From: Scortum barcoo
Lineage: Eukaryota > Chordata > Actinopteri > Centrarchiformes > Terapontidae
Assembly: GCA_023238725.1 (NCBI GenBank)
Contig: CM041550.1
Coordinates: 7,139,044 to 7,203,043 of the forward strand
Direction: 5' to 3'
DNA: 64,000 nt
Part shown: positions 42,035-55,989 of the stretch, piece after piece
Position numbering within the stretch: the first letter of the stretch is position 1
Layout: every line of letters starts with the position of its first letter
The notes under the pieces: model-generated
The model's input: only the letters and a program-made list of their open reading frames with translations
What the model was told of the DNA's origin: nothing
Databases searched by the model: none
Position numbers and translations under genes: made by a program

Positions 42035-43276
42035 AATATTTGTTTCAGAGAATGAGCAGAAACCTGATTAAGCTAACCTAATTGCCGTTATTTGGTCATT
42101 CTGTCTAATGCAAGAGCTCAAATTTTGATGACTGATGTCAATTTAGGGAGCCTGCACAGGAAAAAAGCACACAAAAAAAACAAAAAATTACAAAACCAAT
42201 CATTTATTCATCGGACAGTAAGATGATAGAAAGCTCCAACAGAAGCTCACAACAACCTGTGTGAGAGATTTCCACTTACAGGAGATGCTACAATACACAT
42301 ATTTATAATTATAGTGGTAATGATCCCTTATTTGTGAGATTTATGGTGCTGATTCCTTCTGGTCACGGCTGTCCTGTTGTTGTTGCGGTCAAGTTGTGAC
42401 AGATCGTAATTACCGCGATGCCGCGAAACCAGCAGCTTTCTACAAGTTGTCATTTCTAACCTGACAGGGGGGGCCGGAGTTGGAGTAATAAATGTAGTCT
42501 TGTTAAAGTTTTAGTATTGACGCGGGCGTAGATGATTAAAACATATTGCTTAAACTTCATGTCACATTCAGGGATGCACATAATATTTTTGAGGGCCTAC
42601 GAGCTGCACTTTGAGAAACTGTGGTCGATCATTATTGGCATTTGTTGTAATTTGTGGCATGTTGAGTAATTTTGCTAAATGTAATTGAAAACCTTTCACT
42701 TAACATCATCATTAAACTGCATTTTGATCAAGTGTCAGAAACTATTACATTTCCTCCTTCACTCTAAAAGCATCCTGTATTAGAAATTACATTTTTGACA
42801 TGGTTCAAGTTGAAATCAGTTTGAATTAAATTTAGGTTCAGTATTTTTTCACCAGAATGATGTAGAATTATATTCCTGGCTATGTTGAGACAGCTTTAAA
42901 ACAGCCATCGGGACATAAAATTTACAGGAAAACAGTTGCAAAGTCCAGTGATAATTTCTGAGGGGCGTGATATTGTGTTAGAGAATTTGGACTCATGACC
43001 TCTGCATTTTTAAAACCCCGGCCACAGCCCTGATTGCAGGTCTTGCTTAGTGGAGGGATCTTTTTCAGTGTCTTCTTCTTCCACTTTGCCACTGAATATG
43101 AATGACAGACTAATGATCAGCTCAGTGGGAGAACACACACTGTTGAATCTCATAGATTTTCCTCCACAGATTTGCTTTGTTGCTCCTCATCCGAGCTCTG
43201 CATGGATTCAAACAGTGAGGTGACGTCGTAAAAGGTCAATAAGTGGACCTGCCGATTCTTACAGCTTCCTCCTATC

Positions 43277-43320
43277 CACACACACACACACACACACAGA
43301 AACACACGCACACACACAGA
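43277..43320. repeat. (CA)n microsatellite, interrupted
   Basis: CA array broken by GAAA and CG interruptions. Confidence 0.93.
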
Positions 43321-44329
43321 GGAGTCAATAACACTAGATTTAATGAGACAGGTCAATCTGTCAGGCTAAGCCACCAGAGATGCGTGGCAGGTATACTCGA
43401 GGGCCCCAGGGCCCTCTAATGCTAATGTGTTCGCTCTCGGCAGGCATCGTAATGTACAGCTTTTGTTTTCAGCTTCAGCTTCAGCATGGCTGGACAGAGT
43501 ATAATTACCCTCCATTAACTTATTGGCTGAGATCAGGTGTTTTTGTAGTCCATTGACTTCCAATTATTTAGAACTTGAGTAATAGTCATTACCGTGGTCA
43601 TTAAAGGATTAAGGTCACATGTTATGAGCTGTTTTTCTTGCACAGTATACAATTGACTCTAAAATAACACCACTTTATATGACTACAGCGTAAACTTCAA
43701 TATGATTACTGTTGTACGAATACCTTTGAATGTTTGCAGTGCTGATATTGATAATCTAACTTCATATCAAGATTTTAACATGTCTTTACCTCGCACTGTC
43801 CATCAAACTGAGCTGAAAAACTGTCTGTTTAAGCTGAAGTTAATGTGAATAGTATCAATATCCTGATGATCAAATGTCCAGAAAAGTATGTCAAAATTCT
43901 CAGTTTTGCCATTGACGTCAGTCAAAATGCACTCAGCCCTCTCAGCCTTGATGAGAGGAATGCCACCTTGCTTCAAGAGCGCACTGATTACACCTGCAAA
44001 TTTCACATATCTGAGCAAAACTCTGCACTGGAAAAGACGTCTGTTATGTTAAGGTTGTTGAAGGCATCTCGTTTTGGAGGTTCATGTTTTGGAATTCAGG
44101 TCAAAAACAATAAAGTAAGCTAAACAGAGATGATGGGGAGAGTGTGTTGGAGGCAGCAGTTCAGCACTGAACCTCATGCAGTGAACCCATTATCCTCTGA
44201 GAGCCTGCTTTGTTCTCGCATCGTGCTCGCAGGATAAACTGAAACACATCCCCTTGTGTCCTGTTAGAACATCAGTCACAGCTGCATGCACAGCCACATG
44301 AAAGCCATGAGAGACAGTGTGTGAGTATC

Positions 44330-44353
44330 TGTGTGTGTGTGTGTGTGTGTGTG
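44330..44353. repeat. (GT)n microsatellite
   Basis: GT array of about 12 units. Confidence 0.95.
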
Positions 44354-44997
44354 GAGTCATGTCGCTGGTCTTCCCCCTTTAAACAGCGATCACAATCTAC
44401 AAAGGGCATTGTGGGTGGATGACAGTCTGGAGTCCCTATCCCAATTATGGACAACCACTAATTACCAGCGGAGTAATTAAGAATCAGGCAGCTGCGGCAA
44501 CAATAAACTGCCTCTGGGAGACCGTGAAGAAATGCTGCCGCTGGAGGTGAAACGGTTAATTATGTCTTTTTACGCTGAACATACAAACACCCTCCAAATG
44601 TGGCTGCACACTCTTGGAGACACAGTTAATAGTGATCAGAGTAAGAGTGATCGACCGGTGTTGAACAGTTTGGGTCAGAAAGTGACGACTGGAGTGAAAA
44701 AGAAAACCGTTTTTTCAGAGGCAGACTGGAGAGCAGGAAGGTCACCTGATAAAATGCTAATTAAAGCGTTTAGCGGCCATGCTCTGTCAGTCTGACAAGG
44801 CTGGCTGGGCTGCTTGACTGAGAGATCTCCTCACATAAACACACACACATTAATCAGCCAAAAAAACGCCTCCTATGAAGGACATGGATGATGCATCAGA
44901 CTCCTTTTCCACAAATAAACACAGATTTTAACAACCTTGGTGCTGAAATGCCTCGCAGGCATGTTTGATATGCAGATAGAAGATTTGCTTGTAGTTC

Positions 44998-45358
44998 ACA
45001 ACAGTTCAGGTCCTAGTATTTTTACTTTTTACTTCACTACAATTACTTGGCAGTCTCACTCAAATAAAAGAAGCAAGTAAAAGTATTGACAACAAAATAT
45101 ATGTAAAATACCAAAAGTGAAAGCACTCATTACGAAGAATGATCAATTCCAGAATAACATATAATACAAACTTGATTATCATTAGAGTAGTTACAGAAAT
45201 AATGAAAGATATCAAGTAAATTTAGCAAGCTCTAAAGTGTAATGGAGTAGAAGTACAAAGTAGCAAAACGGGAAAACTACTCAAGGAAAGTACCTCAGAT
45301 TTAAACTTAATATAGTACTTAAGTAAATGTACTTAGTTACTTTCCACCACTGCTTCTA
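44998..45358. mobile_element. CCACTACA-family non-autonomous repeat
   Basis: Starts near AGTATTTTTACTTTTTACTT and ends GTACTTAGTTACTTTCCACC then ACTGCT, the diagnostic terminus of the family (CAGTGGTGGAAAGTAACTAA read on the minus strand). Internal phrases AGAAGTACAAAGTAGCAAAA and GGAAAGTACCTCAGA also fit. Non-coding, about 360 bp. Confidence 0.65.
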
Positions 45359-48356
45359 ATAAGATCAAATGAAACAAAACTACAAAATGTGAATTTATCC
45401 CATTTTAAACACATTTCACATGTTAATCACATATTTAACACCACATTCACATGTCACAAATCATCACATGCGAGCATTTCACTGATAAAGTCATGTCGGT
45501 ATACATGTGGTTTTCAGGCATTACACATGGAAAACATCAAATTTTATACAGACTTCAAGTGTTTTTTATAAGAAAAACAAACCAAAACAAATAATAAATA
45601 TAGCAAATAAATATAAGAACTTAAAAATGCTGATTGAAACTCTTGTACTTTGCACACTGATCATCCCAGGTTTGTCTGTAATTAAATATTTGCTGCATTT
45701 TGTTCTGTATTTGATTGTCCAAAACCCAATATTTTATTTATATTTAATTATTTTTTTCATTTTTAGTATTTTGCTTGCTTACAGCATTAATTTCTAATGT
45801 CTACATGTTCCATAACCTTCTCTAATGTGGCCTTGATCCCATAATATTATTATGTGGATTAAGCTGCATAATCCATTCAGGTTTATTAGTATGAGTATTA
45901 GCATACAGCAGCACAAAACCTGCAATTGTGGTCAGTGAAGTTGTGGTAAATAAAGTACAGTGTAACCTCCAGTAATTATTATTTATACTCTTTTATATTG
46001 GCTTTGCACTGTACGCCACCAAAAATGTGTCTAAAAGTGTGAGTCAGATGTGTGTCACGTCTCTTTTGTGACCTACATCCCTCACAACTCTTTTAACTCT
46101 CACCTGGAAACCTGCAGCTCTGCGCGTTGAGTGACTGTACGGCAGGTTTCCAGGAAGCCAGACAAAAGATGGAGGTGCTTAATTTGAAATTACCACAGCG
46201 AGCGGCCTCCGGTCAGCGCAGTCGTTTTTTTTAAAAGCGCATGCACCGATGGCCTGTGGCGGCGTAAAAAGCTCCCTCAGCGCGGGACCCCTTCCCCCAT
46301 CATCTGGTGTAACCATGAGTAAAGCTGCAGACAGGGCTCCAGCTGTGCTCGCTCTCCGTCCATGTCCAACCTTGTCCGTCTCCTTCGCTAACAGCCATTT
46401 GCCGCTCTCATTTTCTTGCACCTCCTTCTCCCTGCTTCTCTCTCCACGCTGCGTGCTCTGATGTTCCTGTCTGCTCTGCCTCCGGACAAACTTCCATTCA
46501 TTACTTCTTTTTTCCTTTTTACCCCCAAAGAAAAGGAGGAAAAATAGGAACCCCTGTTAAACGCAACATATTCAGTTTTTTTTTATCACAAGCGCTGCAG
46601 GCGTGACAATTTTACTGCAGAGGTGAGGATTCAACCATTGTAGGTTGCAAAAAAACGCATGGTGGGAAGCCAGAGAGGGATTATGCTGCTGTTGCTGCAC
46701 ACTGAGGGGCGGGGAAGGTGAACCACTTTTCCACCAAGTTTCCTGAAAATGTACCATATGAAGCTGTTTCAAACTATATATAAAATACTTTATCTGTTTC
46801 ACCCACTATAAATTACAGGTATTATGAGTGACAAGCATCCTTTTTACTGTTGTTAGCAGTGATGAGGACTACAGTGCCGAGTATCTTCACTTTAAATTAG
46901 GGAGAAAAATGGGTGAAAATATATATTTTATCTTTCCCTATTTACTAAAATATTAAAATATGTCCTGGCAGGTGTTTCACTGCAGTAAAATCCATGAAAG
47001 CATATTCTGCATGTCCCAAAGCATTTAAGATCTCACGCTGTGACAGGTGAATGTTTTAACCAGCCCGATTTCCGTGTTATAACCTGATGTGATTTTATCT
47101 CTGTGAAACCTCAGCGCAGCAAGATTCAGATGATGATAACAAGAATCACTCACCAACCTCCCCGCCCCCCGCCCCAGTGGCTAACCCTGAAGCAATTAAC
47201 CATTAGTGTGTACAAAATAGACAAAAAGCTAAAATAGCTTTTTGACTGAGTGGATTTTTGCCTGAGAGCGTTTTATCTTAACAAGAAGTGAACACGGCGC
47301 ACAGCGAGGCATTGTTCTCTCAGGTTTTCCATCCTTACAGTGAAGGCGCTGGCATTTTACCGGCAGAATATATTTCTCTCAGAGGAGATTGCTCCCTGTG
47401 TGTGTTTGTGTATGTGTGTTTGTGTGTGTTTCTTTGCGATGTTGTGATCTTGTGATGTTTGTGATGAATGTTAATGAGACTGAAAGCCTCGGCGCTGACA
47501 GCTCGGAGACGGCCGCAGCCCGCAGTGTGTTTGAGTGCATTCGTGTGTTTGTGTCCGTAACCTTCCTGTGCACTATTAGGACTCAGGTCAGAGCACTTTT
47601 TTTTAACCGGTAGGGAGGGATTATCCTGGAAGCCGCTGAATCTGCATGTTCAGTAAAGAGGTTGGTTAGTTGATCAGCGGCATCCCGAAGGAAACTGTCT
47701 GGTTGGAGAGGCTGAAGACCCTCTGCTGACTCTGCTTTGCCTTCAGCCATTTGCTTGGTAAAATATGGATTAAACTGCTGGTCTGCATATCCCCCCTCCT
47801 CTTTCTTTCTCTCCCGCCGTCTCGCTCCCCCAGCAAGGGCCGAAAGAGAAATAGTGCTGCACTATTACCCGAGGATGTTCTGCTGAAGGTCTTTCTTTCT
47901 TCTTTTTCTTGTTATTACGCAGTGTTACTGCATAAGAGTCCTACAGTGGCTGAAAGTGTTACATGCACTATATTTTAAAGCCATATAGTGTAAATTTGGA
48001 CTTCAAAAATAGATTTTACTTAAAAAGTTGGTCTTGCTCTTGGTCTTAAACCTATTTTACCTTGTAGACTGTGGTCATCAGCTTTTTCTTGCAGCAGGAA
48101 ACTCAAGAACTTTGGGGCATGTGTAAAACAGGTTAAAATTGTTTTTACTGATTTGTCTTTTTTTTAAATTGCTGAGGTGCATCAGTGCTACCAACTTGTA
48201 TGCTCGACTCAACCTGACATTACTAAACAGCAGGACACTTCCTGCACAAATTATTGTTTGTATGCCAAAGACACCACTTGATTTGTTAACATAGTCCTTG
48301 ACAAGACTTGTTCCTGTAGTTCGCTTACTGCTTACTTTTTAACATTAATTTACATG

Positions 48357-48530
48357 TTCAGTGTTTCCCCTAGGTTTACAGGTTCGGAGGGGGGGGGGCA
48401 ATGCGACGCGATACTTTTTCCGACGGGGCGGGGCACACGACGTGATGCAACACGATACGTGCACGCGAGACAGAGAGCAATTTCGTACGACTAACTTGAC
48501 CTGTAAGGGGGGGCAATGCAGAATTGGCAG
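48357..48530. mobile_element. hAT-like transposon/MITE remnant (tentative)
   Basis: Begins CAGTGTTTCCCCTAGGTTTA followed by a G-rich run, the typical start of a group of vertebrate hAT elements. A second G-rich run, GTAAGGGGGGGCAATGCAGA, lies about 150 bp on. The sequence between is unusually CpG-rich for this region, and no transposase frame is seen. Confidence 0.45.
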
Positions 48531-51500
48531 AACCAACAAAAGTTTATTAAAAAACATCCATAATTTTATACATTATCAGCTTTATGTAGCTTACAACTTA
48601 ATATTTGGGCAGGATAATGAAACATAAATTGCTTCATCTTGCTTGCTTGGTGCACATATCCAGATTTGAACATGGCTATACAGAAGGGACAGAGTATCTG
48701 CTAAAGGTACCAGTAAGAAGATATGAAATACAACCTAAAAAGGTCAATTTAAGAAACAGATCTATGAGTCTGAAAAGTTATCAGACACCCAAAACACTGC
48801 ACAACAGTTTACAGCATTACAAGACGGTTTACATCTCTGAAGGGTTGTAATGATAACAATCATCTTAACCTTCTATCCATCTCTGTGTCTGTACCCTTAC
48901 TTAGATCTCATTGAAATGAATGAGGAGGCTGCATCTGTTTTTTCATGTGGTTTGCTGGTTTGCACACGTTCCTGCGCTCTCCAAATGCAACCTGTCCGTC
49001 ACGTTGTTTCCTACATGCAGTTTTAACCACTGTGCTTAAAAAAGGAACTGTTTCTTTTCAGATGAGGCACTTTTATAATAAACAACAGCTTTTCTTGTCC
49101 ATTTTTAACGTTAGAAGCTCCATTTTCGAGGCAACAGCTGGACCGTTGGCTGTTGCCTTTTCATCCAGAGATAGCCCAAGGTCTCTTCTAATGGCTTTTC
49201 CACGCATGTTATTCAAAGAGCAGTGACCTTGTTGGCCTCCCACCCTTTCCCTGGACCCCTAGTTATGTCATCATCATTGCATAATGTTACGCTCTGCGTT
49301 GTGCATGGACCTCATCCTCGTGTGCAATAATTGCCTCCAACAACACCTTCGTTCTGATCAAGTACAGTGTCATTGAGATTCAAAAGAGCCTTGCCCACTG
49401 TCTGAATATTCTGCATTATAATACGCCAAAGCCAGCCTCCTCTTTTGATGTGTAAATGCTGATGTTTCAGAAGTGCGCCCAAGCTTCCTACTATTACTAT
49501 GAAGATTGCCGCGTCTGAATTTTAATGGCTAATGTGTTTTTTTATTTCCGCATCCCACGCAGCACGGTAGGTTTTATGAGCCGCCGCCTCTTGGGGAAAA
49601 GAGAAATAACATCGATTTCTGTGTTTCAGAGGCTAATCATGCCTTGATTGAAGGTGATCCAGCCTATGTTGATTCTGGTCTCTCTCAGCGCCGTAGATCC
49701 AGAACATTCAGTCCAGTGCACCATCTGCAGATATACTGCGCAGAGGCATCGAGGTGTCAACAACCCTGTGTTTACTGTGCCTACTCGAGCGATTAATTTA
49801 GGCTGAATATTAAGAGAGGCGTCCATTTCGCAGATGAATGGAACCCAGTCATGTTGCTGCAGAGCAGTACATTTACTTGGCAATTTCCTGTTTGGCTAAT
49901 ACTTATTCAGATGCATGCTGGTACCTCTTGGCACTCTGCTCTGTGGCACTATCAGATGAAGCAGAGCTGTTAAACACAGTAAAGAAAGAAAGAAAGAAAG
50001 ACAGAAAGAAAGAAAGTGCACCTTTCCATTTCTCTGTTGGTGATATTTCAGCCGGGGAGCCAGTTTAGTACGTATTTGTGGTGGAAATGATATTAACCAC
50101 CGGCGGCATAATCCGTGCACGCTAACCAGATCTGTGGCATCATCTGGAGGAGGGCAATCAAGGCGGGCTGATGAGAGAGGCATGTAGATGGAGTACAAGT
50201 GATCATGCTTCGAGAGAGGACTGTATGGTATGCTGATAGACTGACAGGAAAATTAGATTTCAAGGCTTCCCGTCAGGAGGGCCGGGTTCACTTTGTGTAC
50301 TGTGCAGCTGCAGACATGCTGATTATCATAGCAGGCTCCCCTCTGCACATACGGCTTTTGAAACAGCCAATACAGGGCTCAGGAGGGAGCATGTGTACAC
50401 ACATACTGTACTGCCATTCACAAACACATCTGAGAATATAGGTCATCGTTTTCTTTACATAACATCTGACACATGAAGCCAGTTTAACAGAGTTCTGCGT
50501 CCCTCTGCTGTTTCCCTTCAGAGCGGATGGAAAATTAAATAATGAATGAGGTTAATGGGTCATGATGGTTACGCGTGGCCCTGTTTTCCATTTTGTTTTC
50601 CCCTTTTCCAGGCTGGTTCCCTGTTTTACTGCGCCGCCTGGTCTGATCTATAAAAGCACACATACACCAACAGCATATTTGGTTGTTGCTGAGCAGATTG
50701 TCGCAACATATTAGCCTGCACACACAGCATACCCAAACACTGCCATATTTTAGCACTGAAATTTTGGGACTAGTCTTTTTATGAGTGTTGGCATTTCTGT
50801 CAGAAGTGCTGAAACCATCAGTTAATGAAATTATATGTGCAATCGAAAATTAAAAAGGGTAATTTGATTTTACCACATTAAACCATACATTGAAAAACAA
50901 AAGCTGGTATGCAAATAAGCATCACTTGCAGCCGAGTGTGTCAGTATATCTGGAGCACCGTATGCCCAGGGATGTAGGTTATGCACGCCTGCACACGTCA
51001 TGAGTGAATGAAGCAGCAGTTTTTGCTGAGGAATGTGGGCCACTTCCCCTGCTGCCTCCCGTTTCTTCAGCACTTTGGGTCAAAGGATGTACGTGTTCCC
51101 ACAATACTCTCACTGTAAGAACAGGGTGTGTTTTATACCTACAACAGTCTTTTTACAAAACAACAAGGGTCTGCAGCCACAAGAGTGTGTCTGTGTCAAC
51201 GGCTCTAAGGACAGCATTTATCAGTGAGCTTAGTACAAAATACGATCAAGGCAGATGGAAATTACATTAGTTTAACACATGCAGAGTGTGATCATCATTA
51301 TTAGACGAATTGAATTTTTGCACAGATGAAAAGTTAAATGATCAGCAAAGTGATTACTGTTCATTCTGAGGGGACCATGAATGTCTTTGTTAACTTGTTA
51401 ATTTCACTGAAAATCCCAAATTTCAGCCTCATAGTGGCGCAAAGAGAAAACTCAGGGACCACTAAAGTCTTTAGGATTCATCATCCGAATGCAAATTTTG

Positions 51501-52632
51501 TGACAATGCATCCAATATTTGCTATTTATATTTGATTTGACTGATTGATCTGATATTCAGGTAATCACAAATTATAACAAGTACAGCAACGATTGAAGAG
51601 GTTAAGGCTGAAGTCACACTTTACTAACCCTTCTCGCTGTATAAAATTAACACAAGTTCAGATGAAGCAAAAATTCATTCATAATTTCCCACTTTTACTG
51701 AACACATAATTGTTCTAACTCTTCTAAATGTTCTGTCTTTCTACCATCAAACATATTTTAATGTTTTTGATTGACTTTTGGCATAACTTGAGTAAGGTTA
51801 AAAGATTGTTACAGTCTTTAATTTATTAAATAAGCATTTGCAGGTTTGCAAAAAAACACCGGCTCTTTTACATCACAGGTAGTGTAAAGTAAAAATAAGC
51901 GAATAGCACAGAACATAGATCTCATTCTGACTGTCCAGACTTACTTATGTTTACTTTTCTGTCAATGGGCACAGACCCAGTTAATGGTTTAAATATAGCT
52001 CAGTGTGTCGAGCCTGTATGTGTGTCACTGGGTGTCTTTGTGCACGGTGCCTTCCATCGCCCTCCGCCCAGTCACCCAGCGCTCTATTGATTGCCCGGTA
52101 TCAAAGGACCACACTGTGCCCCACAATGCCCCTGCGGTTGCCAGGCAATCAAGCGCCGGATAAACACACCGACAGAGGACATTTTTTACGACGTCCTGTA
52201 TTAACACACTCCCCCCCCTTTTCGATATGTAAACATTTCCATCCAGCCAAAGGGGTCAACAACAATGCATTGTTCCTCCTCCCCAGGAGAGCTAACAGTA
52301 ACAGCCATTGTGCAGCGGTGAGGTCCGTATTATATGAACACACTGCCTCACACACTCTATTAGGCTTCCTCTGTGTGTGTGTGTGCAGTAATATGAATAA
52401 ATGACATGACTGAAGCCCGTCGTGTCTTTACTTCCTGCAGCGTTTGTTGGTTCAGGATGCTTCATGCTTTCGGGCTCCCAGGGTTACTTTACTCGACACT
52501 AAAAGCTGGCTCACGCTCCTTCATCTCCTCGTGCGGCTCCTCCCCTGAGTCATGGAAGCAGCGCTAAATTTAGCAGGCCTAAAAAAGTAATGGTGTGGCA
52601 AGTTCTTATTGACTTTGCACCTGCACAAATGT

Positions 52633-52634
<2 letters not shown>

Positions 52635-52667
<33 letters not shown>

Positions 52668-52669
52668 CT
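52635..52669. repeat. (CT)n microsatellite
   Basis: Imperfect then pure CT array. Confidence 0.93.
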
Positions 52670-54989
52670 TGTGTCTTGCTCCCTCTCCTTCTTCTCTCAG
52701 TAAAAGGCTTGTCCGTAACTCACCCACGGCGGAGCGAGGGACCTATGAATTATTGAACCGATGGTGGAGCCCTCATAAATTATCTAACCGCGTGTCGCAA
52801 GGCGGAGAAGGGCAGGAGAAGGGCAGCTCAGTGGATACATCTCATCTCGACCCTCGATGTCAGTACCACACAGACCTCTGTATGGGTCTGTAAAAAGGCC
52901 GGGGCCAATCTGGACACACACACACGCACACACAAGCACACTCATTCATTGTATACCCCACAATAAAGTCTTCTCCTTATTGGTTTCCACAAGAAATGGG
53001 ATTTCTAATCAGCAACGACAAAGCACATATTCTGCCTAAGGTAGAGCACAAGCCAGAACATATTACATCAGGAAGTCCAGCTATAAATAGGCTACATGCA
53101 GTAGATTTACTTACTACTGACGTGAATAATGGGTCGAGTTAACTTTATTAGGTCTCTAAGCTCCACTTTAGGCTCTGTGGAGATTTTTAGCCTTTAGACT
53201 TCCTTGCTGAGGTCAGTGCATTTTGGTGGTCAGAGTTAAATTTAATTGAACTTTGGGCACAAAACCTTGCAGAAAAACAAAGTGATGACAAAGCTTTCAC
53301 TTAAAATAAATGGACTTTCCCCTGGCTGGTGTTATCAAAGATCTTGTTTTGCCTGACCGACAGTCCAAAACTAAAAAACATTATCTTAACGGTTATATAA
53401 ACACATTTGAGATGCTGCAGACAGCAAAACAATGAATTGATTATCAAAATAATTGCACCACTCGGCTTCATGTGAGAGGCCTGTCACGTCGTTGACATTG
53501 ACATTGATGCTCCTCAACAACATGCGGCACCTGCAGTCATTTTACCACCACGTGTAGTCTGCAGTGATTACTTACTGTATGTTCATACACCTATAAATGC
53601 ACAGACCCAGCTCCATCCTCTGATTAATGCCCTCCTGAGGTCGCTGTATTGATTGTTTGGAGCTGCTAAATATCGGAGAAATGCTAACAGCCTTAAATGT
53701 TTGAGCGTTGATGGCAGGTAGCCTTGAGATGCAGAACAGCAGGTGCTTACTGAACACACCTCCTGTGGCGAGTGGGCTCCACTGACCGCTGAGACAGGCT
53801 TCGCCAACACCTGATATCTCTCTTTTCACTTGGTTTTGGCTTGACGGTGGATAGTGGAGTGAAGAAGGTGGCGTTTTGAAGTTTTGGCGCGTACGAATGT
53901 GGGAAACAATTAGTAATTTTGGCAATAAGCTCGTGCAGGAGTTGACCCATATTTTCTCTTTGTGTATTGGTTTGTCTCCATTTGACGGTCATTCGTAGCC
54001 CTGTTTGTTCTCTGTTTCATAGACAGACTAAGAGCCGTCTGGCTGATGCCTGCATGGTGCCTTTCGTGACTGTTACTCTCGCAGGAAGTCAGGGTTGTGG
54101 GATGCCCCTGGAGTCTCTCTCCATATGCCCGGCAAATGCTAACCGCACACACCAGCATGCCGCCGTTACGCCACGCTGCGGCAGGGGACGAATACTCAAT
54201 AGTAGAGCCCCGGCTTCGTTCTGTGACACAGTTACACAATATTCATGCAGGGTGTTTGAGGCGTTGCCTGTTAAAATTGTTCATTCTTACGACACATGTT
54301 CCTCCGACAGAGCAGAAGATCTGATTAGATTTTGAGCATCCTGCTGTGCAAATAAATGTGCATGTTAATGGGGAAGATGATACAGACTTCACATCAAAAC
54401 CACCCGGGTGTTGTGTGAGGAGGATAAGCTTTGTATGGTGCCACAGAAATATCTACTAATCCGTTTATTTTATAATGCGTGATAGGTGAAAACGTCATGT
54501 TGATTTGTGTTGATAATTTTCTTCGTGACACTTCACGTCATGATGCATAATACTGCCCTTCACGGTCAATAACAATCACATATCTTTGAAGTGGATAAAG
54601 GTCAGTGGTGCAATACGATGATATGGGATCATATGTGATCATATTAAAAAAGATTTATTGAGTATAGCTATTGTTCAATATTGTGTCTTATACAGGTGCA
54701 CTCTGCGTGTCACCAAGAGGGTCAATATTATGGATGTTTCTTATTTAACACTGATGAGCACCTGAATGAGACCCACTGTTAATTATCAGCATATGTATGT
54801 AATTTTTACAATATTTTGCACTAGTACTACCCATTATAAAACCAGAGTGTGAAGTCCAAAATTGAGATAAATGCAAGAAAACACTAGCACAGAATTTTTT
54901 TTTCAAAGAATCTTTCTTTATTATAATGCAAGACCATGAAAAGTGGAAAATTCTCACATTTGAGAACCTGAAACAATCAGAAGTTCGAG

Positions 54990-55085
54990 GTTTTGCTAAA
55001 AAAAAAACAATTAGTTGATTGGCAAAATAGTTACAGATTCATTTTCAACTAAATGATTGATTGTCTAATCATTGCAGCTCTAATT
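54990..55085. mobile_element. Fourth copy of the ATTAATCGATTAATC-type repeat (one end)
   Basis: ACAATTAGTTGATTGGCAAA, then ACTAAATGATTGATTGTCTA and ATCATTGCAGCTCTAATTAA form the characteristic end of the family also seen at 8262-8570. Truncated. Confidence 0.55.
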
Positions 55086-55627
55086 AAAAATAAATATTCT
55101 GCCATAAAGAATCACTGAGGCCTCGGGGAGAAGACAACAACGATGAACTGTAGTGTCCCTGGTTTGAGTCATGTCAGGTGCGCATGTCATTTCCCAACTC
55201 TGGGGTCCCCCTTATTTCCTGTGATCTACTCTACTTAGTCATGAAGGCACAAAAAGCCCCAAAAATAACTTATACCAAATCAGAGAAGAACTGTAAGAGC
55301 TTAACTTGTGATCATTAATTTAGACACCTAAGCACGGTTTGTCACGTTTTGTTTCTAGAGAGACGATGAGCGGCACAGCTCCACTGTCTCTGTCATTATT
55401 TGTCACATTCAGGGTTTAAAGTCAGGTGTTCTGCTGAGAACTCTGGACTGCTGTGGATTACTCTGATCCGGGACGCGGTGTGAACTCCTGTATGTGATCC
55501 AGGTCATCGTCTGACAGAGCAGCTGTCACTGAGAACGAGACAACCGAGAATTCAGGATTAATCAAGTGTCGAAACGTGGCCGGGATGATGACACAGCAGC
55601 AGCAGCAGCACCTGCCTGCACTTTGCT

Positions 55628-55798
55628 CTGTGTGTGTGTGTGTGTGTGTGTGTGCGTCTGGAGCACCTCACAACAACTCGAGCACGACAGCCGCTTCCCG
55701 GTTTCCATGCCAACCACAAGGGCTGTTCATGTTGGAGCATGCTCAGTTTGGCTCCCTTCCCTGTAACAATAGCCAGTGAGAGGGCTCACACTCACACA

Positions 55799-55872
<74 letters not shown>
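55628..55872. repeat. Compound microsatellites: (TG)n, (CT)n and (CA)n
   Basis: (TG)n at 55628-55654, (CT)n at 55799-55842 and (CA)n at 55847-55872. They flank the left side of a candidate first exon. Confidence 0.95.
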
Positions 55873-55875
<3 letters not shown>

Positions 55876-55989
55876 CACTCCAGCTCGCAGTGGGAGCGAG
55901 ACGGAGAGGAGAGGCTGCCTGCTGCGCTGCGGAGCTCCACAACACACAGCGACCAGCAAACACACACACACTCCTCCTTCATAACAAAG
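55873..55989 (+). other. Candidate non-coding first exon of a plus-strand gene
   Basis: A moderately GC/CpG-rich stretch following the microsatellites ends in CATAACAAAG|GTGAGTAC, an almost ideal splice donor. It contains no ATG, so if it is an exon it would be 5' UTR with coding exons outside the window to the right. No TATA box or homology supports it. It could also be a chance donor next to low-complexity DNA. Confidence 0.3.

Larger units (their letters stand above)
42035..55560. other. Gene-free region
   Basis: No coding exon could be supported on either strand. Microsatellites at 43277-43320, 44330-44353 and 52635-52669, a repeat copy at 44998-45358, a hAT-like piece at 48357-48530 and a repeat end at 54990-55085 are recognisable. 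Several longer stretches without repeats (for example 49600-50350 and 54000-54300) could be regulatory, but nothing in the sequence proves it. Confidence 0.4.
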
